From Lunularia cruciata (lineage: Eukaryota; Streptophyta; Marchantiopsida; Lunulariales; Lunulariaceae): a stretch of DNA of 64,000 nucleotides. Position numbers and translations under genes: made by a program. Below are positions 22,877-35,860 of the stretch, in pieces. The notes below the pieces were generated by a model that worked only from the letters and a program-made list of their open reading frames with translations, did no database searches and was not told where the DNA came from. Location: assembly GCA_948567375.1 (NCBI GenBank), contig OX419761.1, positions 22,818,501-22,882,500 on the forward strand, given 5' to 3'. How positions within the stretch are numbered: the first letter of the stretch is position 1; every line of letters begins with the position of its first letter.

Positions 22877-24746
22877 TGTGACAACCCAACAAATATCACT
22901 TTTGCAATAATTGGGTAAGTAAAGTTTGTTCCCGTAGAGATACAATTCAGAATTGGTCAAATATGAAGTCAAACAATAACAATGTAGTTCTTCTTGGTTG
23001 ATTCTTTAGTCTCTCAGGTAGAAACCACACCCAGAAGAGAGTAACAAGCACTGATTCACAGTCTTGTCACAAATTCACACTTCTTAATCACAACACCTTC
23101 AATTCTTTCCAAACAATCTTGATTGTGATTATTTAGGCTCTCCCAAATATGGCGCTTCACTGGAAAATGACATCACTACAAAATTGTGTTCCACCCGTCC
23201 ATTGAAGGCACAACTTCCTTGATTGAAATTGCTTCACATCAACTTCGCACTACACTCACAAATGTAAAATACTACCAACACTGCAATTCCTCTCAGATCT
23301 ATCAAGGCATTGCTTTGATTGCACTTCACTCAGTATCAAATACACAAGGTAAAGATCAAGGCTGCAAAATCCAACATCCAACAAGCACACGGACTTGCAC
23401 TTTGAATTTCTCCACACACTCATAATTACAGACACAAAGTTGATACTTGGAATCAAACTCAAGCAACGAGCACTACTTCACAGCACTTTGCTTTATCTAT
23501 TCTCAGAAATTATGAGCATTGAACAACATAATACTATGAATGCCACTCTTAAATAGTGAAGCAATCGACAGTTCTAACAAAAATACCATTTCCTAACAAC
23601 TCTACAAACATGTAGATCCGAAATGACAATGCACCTCTTCATATCTACCTCTTCCTATCTCAAAATTGTTACAAATCCAATCTGATATCTACTTCTTCCT
23701 CAGCTTTCAAACCCGATCCCGAAGTAACTTCACTCACTACTACTCTGTGCTTGGGTTTCACAACTCCTAATTCCTCTACCAAATCTAGTAGTTCTCTTTC
23801 CTAATCTGCAATTCCACTAGCAGGTAATCTATCTAACTCTTTATCTCCCGACCCATTCTTCTCTAATGTCTCCAATGGTAGCTTTGAAGACATTTGCACT
23901 CCTACTTCATCTACTTTGAGTTTTACTACTATCAATTTCTTTACTAATTCTACTATGTCATCATCAAGAATTGTAATTGAAAGCATGGGTACACTATCTA
24001 CACCTTCAATTTGTAACTCACTTTCCCCTAATCACTCATGTAGTGTGATCTTGCACTTCGGGTTTATTCACTACTACTACTTCTCCTTCAATTCATGTTC
24101 CATCTTCAATCAGAACTGAAATTGCAGTCATGGGTATCCTAATTATCTTCTTTCCATACTCTAACTTCCTTTGATCTCTCTAGCAAAACTCCCAAAGTCA
24201 CCTTCATTGCACTCCGAGGTCCAACTTCCTCAGATTGAATCATATTTATCTTGAGGTAAAGTCTTTAGACCCAAAGTCATGTAAACCTGGAGCCCGAAGT
24301 CCGAAGTCCCAAAGACACCAAACTACTTTGTACATCTACTCCTAAAACTTCAAATGCTTGTAACTTCTTCTACAGCCCTCCAAACTTTGAGATTTTGGTA
24401 GCAATGGAAAGCCCTAAATGAGACGCTTTCAACTAGATATAACACTCTTGAGTTAGACTTGTGTTAATTGAGATATGGCCCCCGCACTATTCCTAACTTG
24501 TAACCTTCATTCTGATGCGAAGAAACCCTCCTTCGGCATCAGGTCCGAGTTTTTCCCTCCTCTGACACAAAGAAAGCTTCTTCGGGTTTGATCCAATCCA
24601 AAACTTCCTCCAATATGAAGTCGACGTCCTTAGGCCTGATCAAAACACAAGTTTGCACTCATTTCTTCTCCATTTGGTTTCAATTTGGTTTTAACAAGGC
24701 ACTTCTTCTTTAAAACTCATCCAAAATGAAAAATGTGGGTACCACA
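22877..24746 (-). mobile_element. CC-2: 1,870-bp CC-element inserted in Gyp-C RNase H
   Basis: On minus it begins TGTGGTACCCACA (24746-24734) and ends in GTTGTCACA (at 22877). Flanks on plus are GTGGC (22872-22876) and ATGGC (24747-24751), a 5-bp target duplication with one change. Removing the insert rejoins the Gyp-C RNase H frame: 'KEFVVAYISH' before it and 'SHSKNSPKATYSSYEGE' after it. The interior is short: it has a 5' part unlike other copies and only the C-terminal coiled-coil remnant (23986-23801, 'KVDEVGVQMSSKLPLETLEK'), then the shared 3' region (about 23700-22877). It is therefore an internally deleted or distinct subfamily copy. Confidence 0.85.
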
Positions 24747-24751
24747 ATGGC

Positions 24752-25978
24752 TAATATAGGCCACCACAAACTCCTTCTACTCATCATCATGCTAGGTGAG
24801 CACTACTCCAATTAGTGTGAACTTGAAATGGCCATCCTCTGATTGGTCTCCTCAAAATAGGAGCAAATGTCAACCTCTCCTTGAGCTCTACAAAAGCTCT
24901 CTCTTGCTCATCTCCCTAACACCACTCTCATGTAAGTTTGGTCAGCTTTGTCAAGGCCTTGGCAATGGCACTAAATCCTCTCACATATTGGTGATAGAAG
25001 TTTGCTAATGCAAGGAATGCTTGCACTCTACTCACATCTATAGGCCAAGGAATAGGTGCAATAGGCCACCACCTTGGTCTATTGAACACCAAGTCCTCCG
25101 GGGTAGATAGTGTGACCCAAATACTCAACCTGCTTGTGAAAAAATGTACACTTCCTAGGATGTAATTTGACTCCATGAGATCTCAACCTCTCAAACACCT
25201 CCAACAAATGTCTCTCATGCTTCTCCACAATAGTGCTATAGACCAAAATGTCATCAATAAAGCACCAAGAAAAATCCAACCCAACTAAGATCATGTCATG
25301 ACCCTTTGGAACTCAGCAAGAGCATCTTTTAACCCAAATGGTCAAAACTTCCACTGATATAATACATCCTTATCGTGAGGATCAATAGCCCAGAATGTGA
25401 TCTTGGACTTATCCTCCTCTATGATTAGCAATTGATGATATCCTACTCAAAGATCCAAAGTACTAAAGACCTTTGCATGCCCAATTGCATCAAAGATTTC
25501 CTCCGGTGTAGGCATGGCATATTGATCATCCCTAGTCTGCTGATTGATAGGAAGGTAATCTCCACACATCTGCTTATCTATGTAGTTGCCATGCATATCC
25601 TTCTTGGCTGGCATCACTATCGTTGATGCATACTCTCCATGTGAAATCTCCACCAAACTAGCTTCTAAAAGGTCACTACTCCAGCTTTGAATCAATGTCC
25701 TCTCCATATCAATATAGTGATATTAATAAGACATTGGAAAATTGGTGTATCGCTAGTTAGCTCAATCCTTATACCAAGTCCCTTTAGAGCATCCAAATTG
25801 TTCATACTGAAGACAAAATAACTTGTGTAGCTCCTCAAGAACCTCCAAACCCTCTATCTTTCCTCTCCTATAAGTTGGTTCTAAGATCTTGCTCCCAAGT
25901 ATCCTCTCTAATTGTTGTAGGAGTGGAAGATGTACTAACTGGCTGCTATAGTAAGCCCTTGGAAGTAGTAGTGTTATT
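24752..25978 (-). pseudogene. Gyp-C: reverse transcriptase and RNase H start
   Basis: Minus-strand gypsy pol. 25978-25762 is the linker before RT ('VLEELHKLFCLQYEQFG'). 25707-25447 is the RT N-terminus ('SPLL..SLVEISHGEYASTIVMPAKKD', then 'CGDYLPINQQT', 'MPTPEEIFDAIG', 'KVFSTLDL'). 25294-25079 has the catalytic FIDDILVYS with 'HGVKLHPRKCTFFHKQVEYLGH'. 25176-24928 has 'PIDVSRVQAFLALANFYHQYV' and 'GFSAIAKALTKL'. 24900-24752 starts RNase H ('AFVELKERLTFAPIL', 'HTNWSS'). Multiple stops and frameshifts. It is interrupted at its lower end by CC-2 and at its upper end by a solo LTR and El3-minus. Confidence 0.88.
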
Positions 25979-26326
25979 TGTAACAATATGGAGTTTAGCG
26001 ACGAAGTAGCACATAAGACAAATTAGCCTAGAATATTCTAAAATTATCTAGGAAGCTTCTTGGGAAGCTTCCTGGCTAGCTTAGCTTGCACCTCAAGTAA
26101 GTAGCTTCTAGAAGGAAGCTTCTTGAGAAGCTTCCTAGTTAACTTGGCTTGCACTCTAAGAAAGCGGCTTGAGGAAGCTTCTTGAGAAGCTTCTCAAGGG
26201 CCTTGTATGCTACCTATAAATACCAAAGCCAAAGCTCATGCTAGGCATTTGGAGTTTTCCCTCATTCAAGTGTCCCAATGTGAGTTTCCATTATCCTATT
26301 TCTCTCCTGGAATTTGGTCTTTTACA
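25979..26326 (+). mobile_element. Solo Gyp-HSE LTR
   Basis: 348 bp from TGTAACAATATGGAGTTTAG to GGTCTTTTACA, matching the LTRs of Gyp-HSE-1 and -2. Flanks TTATT (25974-25978) and TTATG (26327-26331) are a near-perfect 5-bp duplication. There is no internal region, so it is a recombination-derived solo LTR. It keeps the heat-shock-type modules (GAAGCTTC pairs) and the TATA box TATAAATA at 26215-26222. Confidence 0.9.
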
Positions 26327-27259
26327 TTATGCCTCTAAGCACTAGAGGTCCCAACCTTGATGTGAAAAACTCCATCTACTTTGGCTGCAAGCTCCATACA
26401 TCCTCTAGCTGCATCCCAAGTAGACCATGCTCACCTAGATGGACTCCAAGTAGACCACTCTCCCTAGTAGCCACTGGCTGCGTCCCAAAAATACCATGTC
26501 CACTCAGTCCATCGCCCCTAACATGTGCTTGAATCATCTTTTGATAGGCATAAGGCTCACAAGTGTCCGAGTGGTGATGCTTATCAAGCACATCCTATGC
26601 TGCTATGCCAAGCCAAGGCTCACAATCCAGATCAAATAGTTTAGATCCATAGCCTGACCTAAAACCTAACGTGTGGATGCTTGGAGCAGCGATAATACTA
26701 GTATGAAAACCCATCGTCCGCTCTCTCTCTCATCGGCATTAGGCTTCACCAACTGCTATAATTGTGAGTCCCAAACCAATCTAGGACCTCCCTTCAAAAA
26801 GCATGAGACCTTGGGAAACTCATGAGTGTGGGAAAAGCAGCTCTAGGCTATCCAACTAGGTTCACCACAACCATAGGTGACCTATCAGCCACTACCACCA
26901 TCTGAGACTAACGCCCAACATCCAAGATGTCATCAATAATGATGTGGTCTAGTTGTTGAATCTCAACATAAGCGCATTGTAGAACCTCTCTAGGTAAGAG
27001 GTTTGTCCACCAAAGACAAAGATGATGAGCTTGTGATCCCACTCTGACTACATCTAACAATATAGTAGGTCCTATCCAAGAATGGACCTAATGTGTACTC
27101 GCCACCACTTTGGTGCAAGAATCACCCATCAAAGGAATTTTCTCCAAAATGTAAGCTGGAGAAATGGACTGATGAACCTAGAGATGTTGTAGTATCAGTT
27201 ATATCTCCCAAAACACATTAGAACAAGGATCCTAAAGACCCAAATCTTGGCCAGCATAT
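26327..27259 (-). other. Unassigned decayed retroelement DNA
   Basis: Lies between the solo LTR and the El3-minus leader. Minus-strand frames are short and full of stops ('GGQTSYLERFYNALMLRF' is the most protein-like). It probably is internal El3 or Gyp-C sequence, but I could not match it to either. The lower edge of El3-minus lies somewhere in here. Confidence 0.35.
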
Positions 27260-29486
27260 TGTTGTACTTTTCTTTTCTCCCTTGGGGAACACACAGGGTG
27301 CCTAGCTATGGAGATTGCATATAAGAGGCTGTAGGTAAACCTATAACTTCTTGTCTGAAAACACGTGTTACCTAACAGTCAGAATCTTCCACTCTTGTAA
27401 CTAGTATTCTTGCTATCGGGTAGGGTAGTGATGGGGAACCTAACCTATCATCACAACATGCACTCCTAGTCTGTTTGTCATCACTTCCAACATTACTAAG
27501 GAGAAATACAAAGCAATCCTAGAAGGAAAGAACCTAACCGCAATGCCCACACACCAATCCAAACCGATTGAGCATACAACCAAGCATGCAAGCATAGAGA
27601 GGATCCAATCATAGGAATGCGGCAATAACTCTTTGTGCTTTTTGGCCAGAAAAGAGCTTTAGAGCCTTTGTGCTTTGTCATAAAGCTAATTTCAACCTGT
27701 ACTCCAAGTCTCCTCCAAGCTATACTTCAAATCTCAACAAATTCCTACTCCATGTGTGGATTTCTTATGTCTTCTTAATGGGAAAAACTCTGTACAGCTC
27801 ATATGAACATAAATCTTTTCTTATAACATGGATTTGAGTGTTCTAGGATTCAATGGAAAGCCTATGAGATAAGATTTCCAATGATATAAAACAGATTTCA
27901 ATCAGATCACTACAACTCCCCTGACAAGCTCTCAAAGTTGGCCAGGTTTTTGCAACTCTCACCCTAATTTTGAAATCCCTTTTTTAGGGTTTTGCCCTTG
28001 GTTCTTGCCAAATTTCCCCTGATTTATAAATCAGATGTACATTTGACCCTCAAAAAACACTCTGGAAATCTGAACTCTCAATCATAGTCACAAAAGTGAG
28101 AGAATTTACATTCAATTAGGATTGAAGAAAGAAATACTCCTCCAAGCTTATGATAGTCTTTTTAGTAAAACTTGTTGCATCAGATCTCACTCTCTATTAG
28201 CCCAAAGCCAACTAAATTTTCCACAGTAGTTGGTTGTGCTCTTTTTTAACACTCTGTAAAGTTTGATGGCCTAATTTAACCCTAATCTTTAGATATAGAT
28301 CAATTCCTGAGCTAGGCTAACTTGTGAGCTCTGTAGACCCAAGTATACTGATCCAAGACCCTGAATTCTCTATTTAAAGAATTCACATGAAACCTTCACA
28401 CAAAGGTGCAAACTCTAACCAACAACAAGACTAGAAATTTTTATAAGGTATCTTGAGCCACAACTTGGGGAGTGACCAAAACTCCAAACCTGATCATTAG
28501 CTCTTTTCCATCACCTTACACCTCAAGAGCTTCAACTTCAATCAACCAGATCCAATTTGAGATTGACCCAAAACTAAAATTCCTTGTGCTCAATATTGTA
28601 AGCACTTTTTCTACTCTCCAATCCCATTGACAAATGGTGAAAATGTCTCAATAAGCTCTCTCAGTTGCCTAGTTTGTGCTCCTAGGTATGAATTTTACCC
28701 CCTTGATTCAATAGATCATATGCCTCTTAGAATCAGCTTAAATTGTGTGATTTCTATCTCCAGATTGTAGCCTATTAGCTCCTCTCTCCAACCATCCCCT
28801 TTGTTTCCCAAATGGCCTCCTTGAACTCCCTTGATGGTAGAAAAAGTTGAGCCTTCTCTCTTGGGACCCAATCTCTTGCACATTTGTCCTTTAGTCTTTT
28901 TACTTTTTGATAAATGGACCCCACAACTCCACCTTGAAGCGTATGAGCAAAACTTTAGGCATTCTCCAAATATAGAAGCACATGTATTGTCAAGTCTTAG
29001 ACATGCTCATAAATGAGCACCGAAAGGACGATAGGATCCGAGTTTCCCATCATCAACTCCACGAATACCGCCCCAAAACATGCCACCAACCAGTCTCGTA
29101 AGCCATCACGGTGCAAAATCTGAAGCCTGATGAGAAAAGGATTTGGGAGTGGCAAATTGGGAGCATGGGATATCTCATGCTCAAATGCTTCCTCTGATGT
29201 TCTACCACTCATGCACTACTACAACTCTCACTCCCAACGTTCTCCTCCCCCTCGAGACTCCTCGACTCAAACACACACCCGTCTCTCCACTCACCCTCAT
29301 ATTTATTTGTCAGAGCACTCAAACATGATAAGATTGTAACCCACATGGCCAATCACATACATGTACATAGATTGCTCACATGGCAACATCTCATTTGTTG
29401 GATCTAGTAGACAATCTACCCCACTACTGTGGAGATAAATTATGATAAGTCACTTTTTTATGGGTTACGCAGAGCACAACATGACA
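27260..29486 (-). mobile_element. El3-minus: LTR and leader of an El3 copy
   Basis: On minus it begins TGTCATGTTGTG at 29486 and runs through an LTR-like part (29486 to about 28975) matching 56030-56528 on plus. This includes the segments GATGGGAAACTCGGATCC-like and TTTATGAGCATGTCT. The leader (about 27970-27260) matches 53590-54260 on plus closely. The two El3 copies thus define the family. The plus copy lacks about 1.1 kb that is present here (between about 29090 and 27970). The element sits in the Gyp-C protease-RT linker. Its inner end and target duplication were not found. Confidence 0.7.
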
Positions 29487-31959
29487 ATGTGTATGTCCCT
29501 GACATGGCTATCCAAAAATCACCAAATGAAGAGGTCCATGTTGCTCTAGATCATACACCCCTAGTAAGGAAATGTCTGTTGGTAGGGCCTTCAGGTAACC
29601 CCTTATTGTTGACATTAGTAATAACTCATGATATCGATAAGCCAAGTGTGCCACATGATGGAGAGAGACTTGCCTAGCAGTCTCATCTCTCTTCACATAC
29701 AAGTACCTCTGTACTCATATACCTACCTATAATACCATAGCCATTCTAGTGCTAATCCCACAGAACAACTCAAATAGACATACTCTCTCTATTGGATATT
29801 GCTAAGCAATGAGTGTGGTATCCAGAGGTGTCAAGGTAATCAACTCTAGAGGCTCATCCTCACATTGGTCTCTTGGTGGTACAAAGCTTCACTCCAAGCT
29901 TGTGCACCACTTGATCTACATGCTACTACAATGCCTCCTTTGAATGCTACAAAGGAACATCCAAAGTAGATGGAACAATCCCACTCGTATTCCAAATTTG
30001 AGTGATCTCCTTTGGTAATGGAGTATCTTCTGCATGGGTGTTCCCCTCTAATAACTCACCAAGCCAAGTAACTAAACCATTGGAAGTTGAAATTGAAGCC
30101 ACCATGGTCCTGGAAAGTAGTGAGCCAAGATTTCCACTACTGAAGCATACTAGTAGGCGACATACTTGACCCTCACCAGATTGCCAACCTGGTCTATAGG
30201 AGGCTATCTTGTCCTAATAGTCAATATTGAAACCCATGGGGTATAACATTGCTCTCTTGACTAGCACATCATATGACTCAGCTATTGTTGCAATAGCTTG
30301 AGCTTTCACCACCTAGCTATCAGTTGGGTGACTAGGTTAAACTTGGAAAACAAGCTTCCCCCGTGTGATGTACTATGTCAAACCACCACCTAGAGATGTT
30401 TGGATCTAAAATAGACACCTCTCCAAATCGGTCTTCCATAACTCTAGACCAACAACTGCAACCTTTCCCAACATAAGAGGTTATGCACCAGAGTCAAGTA
30501 AGACCTTCTTTGGTGTATATACCTTCCCTAAAGGTCCCACCAAACCAAAAAGCCACATTTGGTTATCCAACAAGACAAAAACAAGTGTAAACCGCACCCG
30601 CTCAAAGGCATGTCTAGTTGGCAACTCCTCCAATCTAGGCGCTATTGCTTGCCATAAACCATTGGTTGTTGAGCGGATCTCATGCTCCTCAACCAAGTCA
30701 ACTCTACTATCAACCACCTCTACTCTAGTAGTAGGGAGCACATCATCACTACCCTCACAAAGCATGGAAGGGTTTAGGGTCAACCAAAACACCATGTTTG
30801 GGTCAACTTCTAATGTACACACGTCACTGGCTGAAAATAATGGATAGTGCATAATCAATTGAGCCGCCCCCAACATCATGTTAGACTCAATTCTTGTAAT
30901 AGTAGGTAGCCAACTAGTAGGTAGTCCATCATGCACCCCATCACCACCTACCACACTTGCACTAGGATGTCAAGGAACCATGGATGATGTCTATAGGGCC
31001 TCAAAGAGCATGAAAGACTAAGGAAGTCTGACCTATCTTCCAACCTCTCCTCTCTGTAGGTCCAACTCCACTAATGCTCTTCTAGACTCTGGAGCACAAA
31101 CTACACTCCTAGTCATTGCTGCAAATGCATCTACTTGTGCTGCTCCACACATGGAATGCAAGGCATCTCTATCACCAGCATATGAGGTGGAAGTCTCAGC
31201 ACTCAATCTAATCTCCTCTAAGCAATAGCCATGCTAGCCAATCTCTGCTCCAACTGCTCAATGCAAGTAGCCATGGCTATATCAGAAGTAAGGGCAGGTA
31301 ATGCACCTCTACTAGGTGTGGATCCTCTACCACCACCTCTACCACCTCATCCTCCATGACCTGGAGCTCCTCTACTACCTGCCATAGCAGCCCTACCACT
31401 CCATAACTCTAGGTGTATATCAAAGCATTGGTCACTAGAGTGACCATATTTGTGACAATGCTCACATTGTCTTTGTGTTTGCTATGATGCACTAGAGGTA
31501 TCAAGTCCAATGCCCTGAGTACACTCTCTCCTATGGTGAGGTCCACCACAAATCCAACAAGCAACACCACCACTCATTAGATGTTGTTGACCCAAAAATG
31601 AAGGTAAGGGTCTAGTTCCATTAGGCCCTCCACTCACTTCTTAGGATCTAGGTTGTCCACCTTGTTTTCAAAAACCAATTGGGCATGGTGCACTTTGCTA
31701 CACTCTAGAAGAAGTCACAATTGTGGATGAGGTTTCCCTACCAAATCTAGATGTCACCACTCTCTCGTCCACCATGTTGAGCTCAATATGCTTAGCCAAA
31801 CCAAAGACCATTGCCAAAGTAGGCAAAGTAGCCTATAACAATATAACATCACAAACTCTACATTGAACTCCTTGTCTAGTATCCCATACCAAAATTGGAC
31901 TACCTAGGCCTCAGTAACTCTCTAAGTGAAACTGATCAGCCGCCTCATGCGAGTGTATG
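29487..31959 (-). pseudogene. Gyp-C: gag C-terminus, zinc knuckles, protease and linker
   Basis: Minus-strand Gyp-C. Just below 31959 gag reads 'YTRMRRLISFT..VTEA' and 'FWYGILDKEFNVE'. At about 31575-31430 there are two zinc-knuckle-like boxes: CWICGGPHHRREC (13-residue spacing, one short of the classic) and CEHCHKYGHSSDQC (CX2CX4HX4C). At 30954-30481 a longer frame ends with the retroviral-type protease active site 'KVLLDSGA'. After that, 'YPMGFNIDY' and 'ASYRPGWQSGEG' continue the protease region to about 30150. The rest to 29487 is a stop-rich linker. It is interrupted at 29487 by El3-minus and at 31960 by Gyp-HSE-1. Confidence 0.8.
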
Positions 31960-31964
31960 CCTTG
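31960..31964. repeat. Target-site duplication CCTTG, left copy (Gyp-HSE-1)
   Basis: CCTTG precedes the LTR at 31965 and recurs at 37536-37540 directly after the 3' LTR. Deleting the element restores a continuous Gyp-C gag frame (SLPK|AYTRMRRL). Confidence 0.95.
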
Positions 31965-32388
31965 TGTAGTAGTATGGAGTTTAGCGACATAGTTAGTAAG
32001 GCTAACAAAGTAGGAAAAAGCCAAACTAGCCTAAATTATTCCAAAAGCATCTAAGAAGCTTCTTGGGAAGCTTCCTGACTAGTTAACTTGTGCTCCAAGC
32101 AGGTAGCTTCTAGAAAAAAGCTTCTAGAAGCTTCTAACTAGCTTAGCTTGCATGCTAAGTAGTCGGCTTCTAGAAGGAAGCTTCTTGAGAAGCTTTCTAG
32201 TTAACTTGGCTTGCACTCTAAGAAAGCAGCTCAAGGAAGCTTCTTGAGAAGCTTCTCAAGGGCCTTGTATGCTACCTATAAATACCAAAGCCAAAGCTCA
32301 TGCTAGGCATTTAGATTTTTCCCTCATTCAAGTGTCCCAATGTGAGTTTCCATTCTCCTATTTCTCTCCTCGGTCTTGGTCTTTTACA
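31965..32388 (+). repeat. Gyp-HSE-1 5' LTR
   Basis: 424 bp, TGTAGTAGTATGG to GGTCTTTTACA. It contains a perfect three-unit heat-shock element TTCTAGAAGCTTC at 32122-32134, several GAAGCTTC pairs, and the TATA box TATAAATA at 32277-32284. Confidence 0.93.
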
Positions 32389-32389
32389 T

Positions 32390-32404
32390 TGGTATCAGAG
32401 CAAG
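32390..32404 (+). other. Primer-binding site, initiator tRNA-Met
   Basis: TGGTATCAGAGCAAG, one base after the LTR end; complementary to the 3' end of plant initiator tRNA-Met, the usual primer of many plant LTR elements. Confidence 0.93.
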
Positions 32405-32659
32405 AATGGGATGGATGGAATTTATGGACCACCAAATCCACTTCCACCAAACCATTGGGATTTTTGTGTCCAAATACTACCCAAGCATCATTTCACATAA
32501 TTCATCACCTCACACTTTGGACAAGATTTTCTTCATATGATCACTATATCTGAGGAACCCTTGGTGCTTCCGATTGTAACTTATAGAGAATGGTGGACGT
32601 GTTGTTTCTATGTGTTAGTAAATTAGATAGATTGGGAGTGGTGTGATAGAGTAGCAACT

Positions 32660-33500
32660 ATGGCGGCAATACCCGATGTTATTCTTGCTATGCATCAACA
32701 AATCAAGCACCTTACTTGATTGTTGGATGAACAAGGTCTTCAAGAGCAAGAGCAAGTGGAGAGAATACCAATTCAAGAAGGAGAAGATTGGATCAGATTC
32801 CCTAAACCCAAGGTATTTGAAGGCAAGAATATTCCGGGTGCAGTGGAGAATTTTGTGTTTGATTGTGAATGTTATTTTGAAGTTACCAATCTACAAGACA
32901 AGGGAAAACAAATTCTCTTAGCTTCTAGCCAATTGGATGGAGTAGCAAAGCTATGGTGGAGATTCCGAGTGGAGTGAGCTAAATGACAAATTGTTGCACC
33001 AATCTTGACATGGGTAGAATTCAAGAGCACAATAATTAGTCCGTCACAAGCTATAAAATGTCACACAAGCTGCACGGGATAAGTTGGCAGAGTTGAAACA
33101 GATTGGCTCTATAAGAAGTTACATCACGCAGTTCCAAAACACCATCACGCAAATTCAAGATATATTGGAAGGTGAAGCTCTAGATCAATTTGTGAAGGGC
33201 TTGAAGGCAAGAACCAAATTAGAGGTAACCATGTGAGAGCCACAACACTTAGAGGAAGCCATGCGGTTAGCCAAACGTTTTGATTCCTTGGTGGCAACAA
33301 CTTGGTCTTGACCTCAACCTCCATAGAGCCTACCAATACACTACACATAAGTGGAGGAGCCAGCACCAATGGAAATTGATGCCATTCAACAAAGACCACT
33401 TGGCACAATAGGTAGAGAGAAAATGTGACAAAATGGTGGTTGTTTTTATTGTCGCCAATTGGGGCATTGCATTGCTAAATGTCCACTCAAGAATGGATGA
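32660..33500 (+). pseudogene. Gyp-HSE-1 gag remnant
   Basis: Starts ATGGCGGCAATACC as in the better copy. Readable pieces: 'DWIRFPKPKVFEGKNIPGAVENF', 'LLASSQLDGVAKLWWRFRVE', 'SYITQFQNTITQIQDI' and the zinc knuckle CFYCRQLGHCIAKC near 33440. Stops interrupt it, for example at 'LT*LLDEQ' near 32720. Confidence 0.85.
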
Positions 33501-33599
33501 CCTTGACAAGTTGCCAAGGTGGAGGTTGTGGAGCGGAATGATCAGGGAAACAAAGAATCACAATAGGAGATTTTGAACTACCTATTGGGAGCTTGATTA

Positions 33600-34385
33600 G
33601 TTCCAATAGGATTGAAGGCTTGATCTATGCAAGTTTGCTTCATTTGCAAGGTATAATATCTAATTGAGATTGTAGGATTTTGGTTGATTTTAGAAGTTCA
33701 AAGAATTGCATGTCTATGCAAGTAGCAAAGGAATTGGGTATTCCTATCAAGCCAATGATTGGAAGTAGTTTGATGATGGTGGATGGTAAAAAGGGTTCTG
33801 CATTCCGCACCTTGCATCCTATTACCTTCAAGATTAGGAAGGAGTATTTGGAGTGTATGAGGTTTGTAGTGGCACCTCTACACTATGATATCATTTTGGA
33901 TCTACCTTGGCTTGAATAAGGCTCAATTCGATTAGACCCGACACCAAATTCAAGTACAATCCCAAGGTAGGAATTTTTGATTAGGTTGTCTGGCACCTTT
34001 GAGTAAAACACCTAAGAATAGTGAGTCCCAAGATGGGAAGTTTATTGAGAAGGTAGCCATAGAGCAAACTGGAAGAGAGATGAGTCCCAAGATAGGAAGT
34101 TTGCCAAGAAGGCAACCAAGGAGCAAGCTTGGAAGAGAGATGAGTCCCTAGAAGGCAGGTTTGTTAGTAAAGCAGTCATGGAGCAAGCTTTGGAGGAAGA
34201 TAAGTTTGTATTCACGGTGTGGATCAAGCCAATTGCACAAGAACAATCTATGGAGAGCCAAGAACCTCATCAAGTAATGGTTGATTGGATAGTTAAGGAG
34301 TTTGCAGACGTGTTTCCGGATGATCTGCCAGAGGGCTTACCCTCCGATCAAGGTATGCCCTTCAAGATCAAGTTATTGCTCTAGT
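33600..34385 (+). pseudogene. Gyp-HSE-1 protease and linker remnant
   Basis: Protease-like segment 33680-33919 with 'NCMSMQVAKELGIPIKPM'. The catalytic DSG of the sister copy reads DFR here (VDFRSSKNC), so the active site is lost. It ends 'DIILDLPWLE'. The linker to 34385 contains three imperfect repeats of 'DESQDGKF.KKAT.EQA'-type sequence. Confidence 0.8.
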
Positions 34386-35180
34386 GAGTAGACCAATCTA
34401 TTGGCTCTCACCAAAAGAGTTGGAGGAGTTGCAAACAACACTTACAAAGTTGTTGGAGAAGGACTTCATATGACATAATACCTCTCCTTGGGGAGCACCG
34501 GTACTATTTGTTCCAAAGAAGGATGGAGGACTTTGTTTCTGTATTGATTATCATGGGCTCAATAAGCAAACTGTGAAGAATGCATATCCCTTGCCTCAAA
34601 TTGATGACTTGCTTAGTCAACTAAGTGGAGCATGCTACTTTTCCAAGATGGATCTTTATAGCGGCTATTGGAAAATTCCTATTGATAGAGAGGATGTGCA
34701 AAAGACTGCCTTTTGCACAAGGTATAGGCATTTTGAGTGGAGAGTTCTACCTTTTGGACTCACTAATGCTCCAGCAGTCTTCATGGATCAGATGCATTGG
34801 GTGTTGGATGGACTATTGGATCCGTCCGTGGTGGTGTTCTTGGATGATATCTTAATCTATAGCAAGATAGAGGCGGAACATGTGAATCATGTGCGAGAAG
34901 TCCTAAGACGACAATGACAATAGAAATTTTATTGCAAAAAGTCGAAGTGTACCTTTTGGCAGAAGGAGGTTACCTTCTTGGGTCATAAGATCTCATCAGA
35001 GGGGATTAAGATGGAGGAAGAGAAGATCAAGGTCATTACTGATTGGTCTACCCCAAAGGATGCTACAGAAGTATGTGCATTCAATGGATTGGCCAGTTTT
35101 TACCGATGGTTCATCCATTATTATGCTCATGTGGCTGCACCATTGATTGACCTCTTGGGAAAGAACTTGAGTTTCTAGTG
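34386..35180 (+). pseudogene. Gyp-HSE-1 reverse transcriptase remnant
   Basis: RT motifs in order: '[18 protein letters not shown]', '[21 protein letters not shown]', '[16 protein letters not shown]', the catalytic '[13 protein letters not shown]', then '[21 protein letters not shown]'. A few stops, for example near 34470 and 34915. Confidence 0.9.
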
Positions 35181-35860
35181 GACCACCAAGCATGAAGAAG
35201 CATTCAAGAAGTTAAAGCATATAGTATCTTCAAGACCCATTCTTCAACCATATGATCTTCAACTACCTTGTGTGGTTGATTTTGATTCTTCTAACTTTGC
35301 AATTGGAGCTGTGCTGCAACAAGAATTCCCAAATGGACTCCATCCCATTGCCTTTGTGTCTTGCCGACTCAATACGGCTGAACAAAACTACTCTACTCAA
35401 GATCAAGAACAACTTGCAATGGTATATGCTACCAAGGTATGGAGGCATTACTTCTTGGGAGAAACAAGTGATCATGCAAATTGATCATAAACCATTGTTG
35501 CAAACCTTACACTTGGGACACATGAAAAGTCAACATCATCAATGGGAGGAACAACTCCAACTGTATGACATCAAACTTGAGTACAAACTAGGTTGGTTCC
35601 ATATCATCCCTAATGCCTTATCACAACGACCTAATTTGAAGTCTCTTCCTCTCATCACAACGGCAATTTCAACAGTGTCAGTTGACTCTAAGGTCCAAAA
35701 CAAGTTTCAATCAGCTCTACACCAAGATCCCTTCTTCCAAATGGTACATGGTTGCCTTACAACATGCGATAAGGAATACAACACCTTCTCCATCAAGGAG
35801 GGGCTTTTATTATATGAGGACCGGATCTATGTTGCAGCTAAAGGTGATGTTTGACTTGTG
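35181..35860 (+). pseudogene. Gyp-HSE-1 RNase H remnant
   Basis: Frame at 35272 gives '[20 protein letters not shown]', 'PIAFVSCRLNTAEQNYSTQD'. A shifted frame continues with 'IMQIDHKPLLQTLHLGHMKS' and 'NALSQRPNLKSLPL'. One frameshift near 35460. Confidence 0.88.
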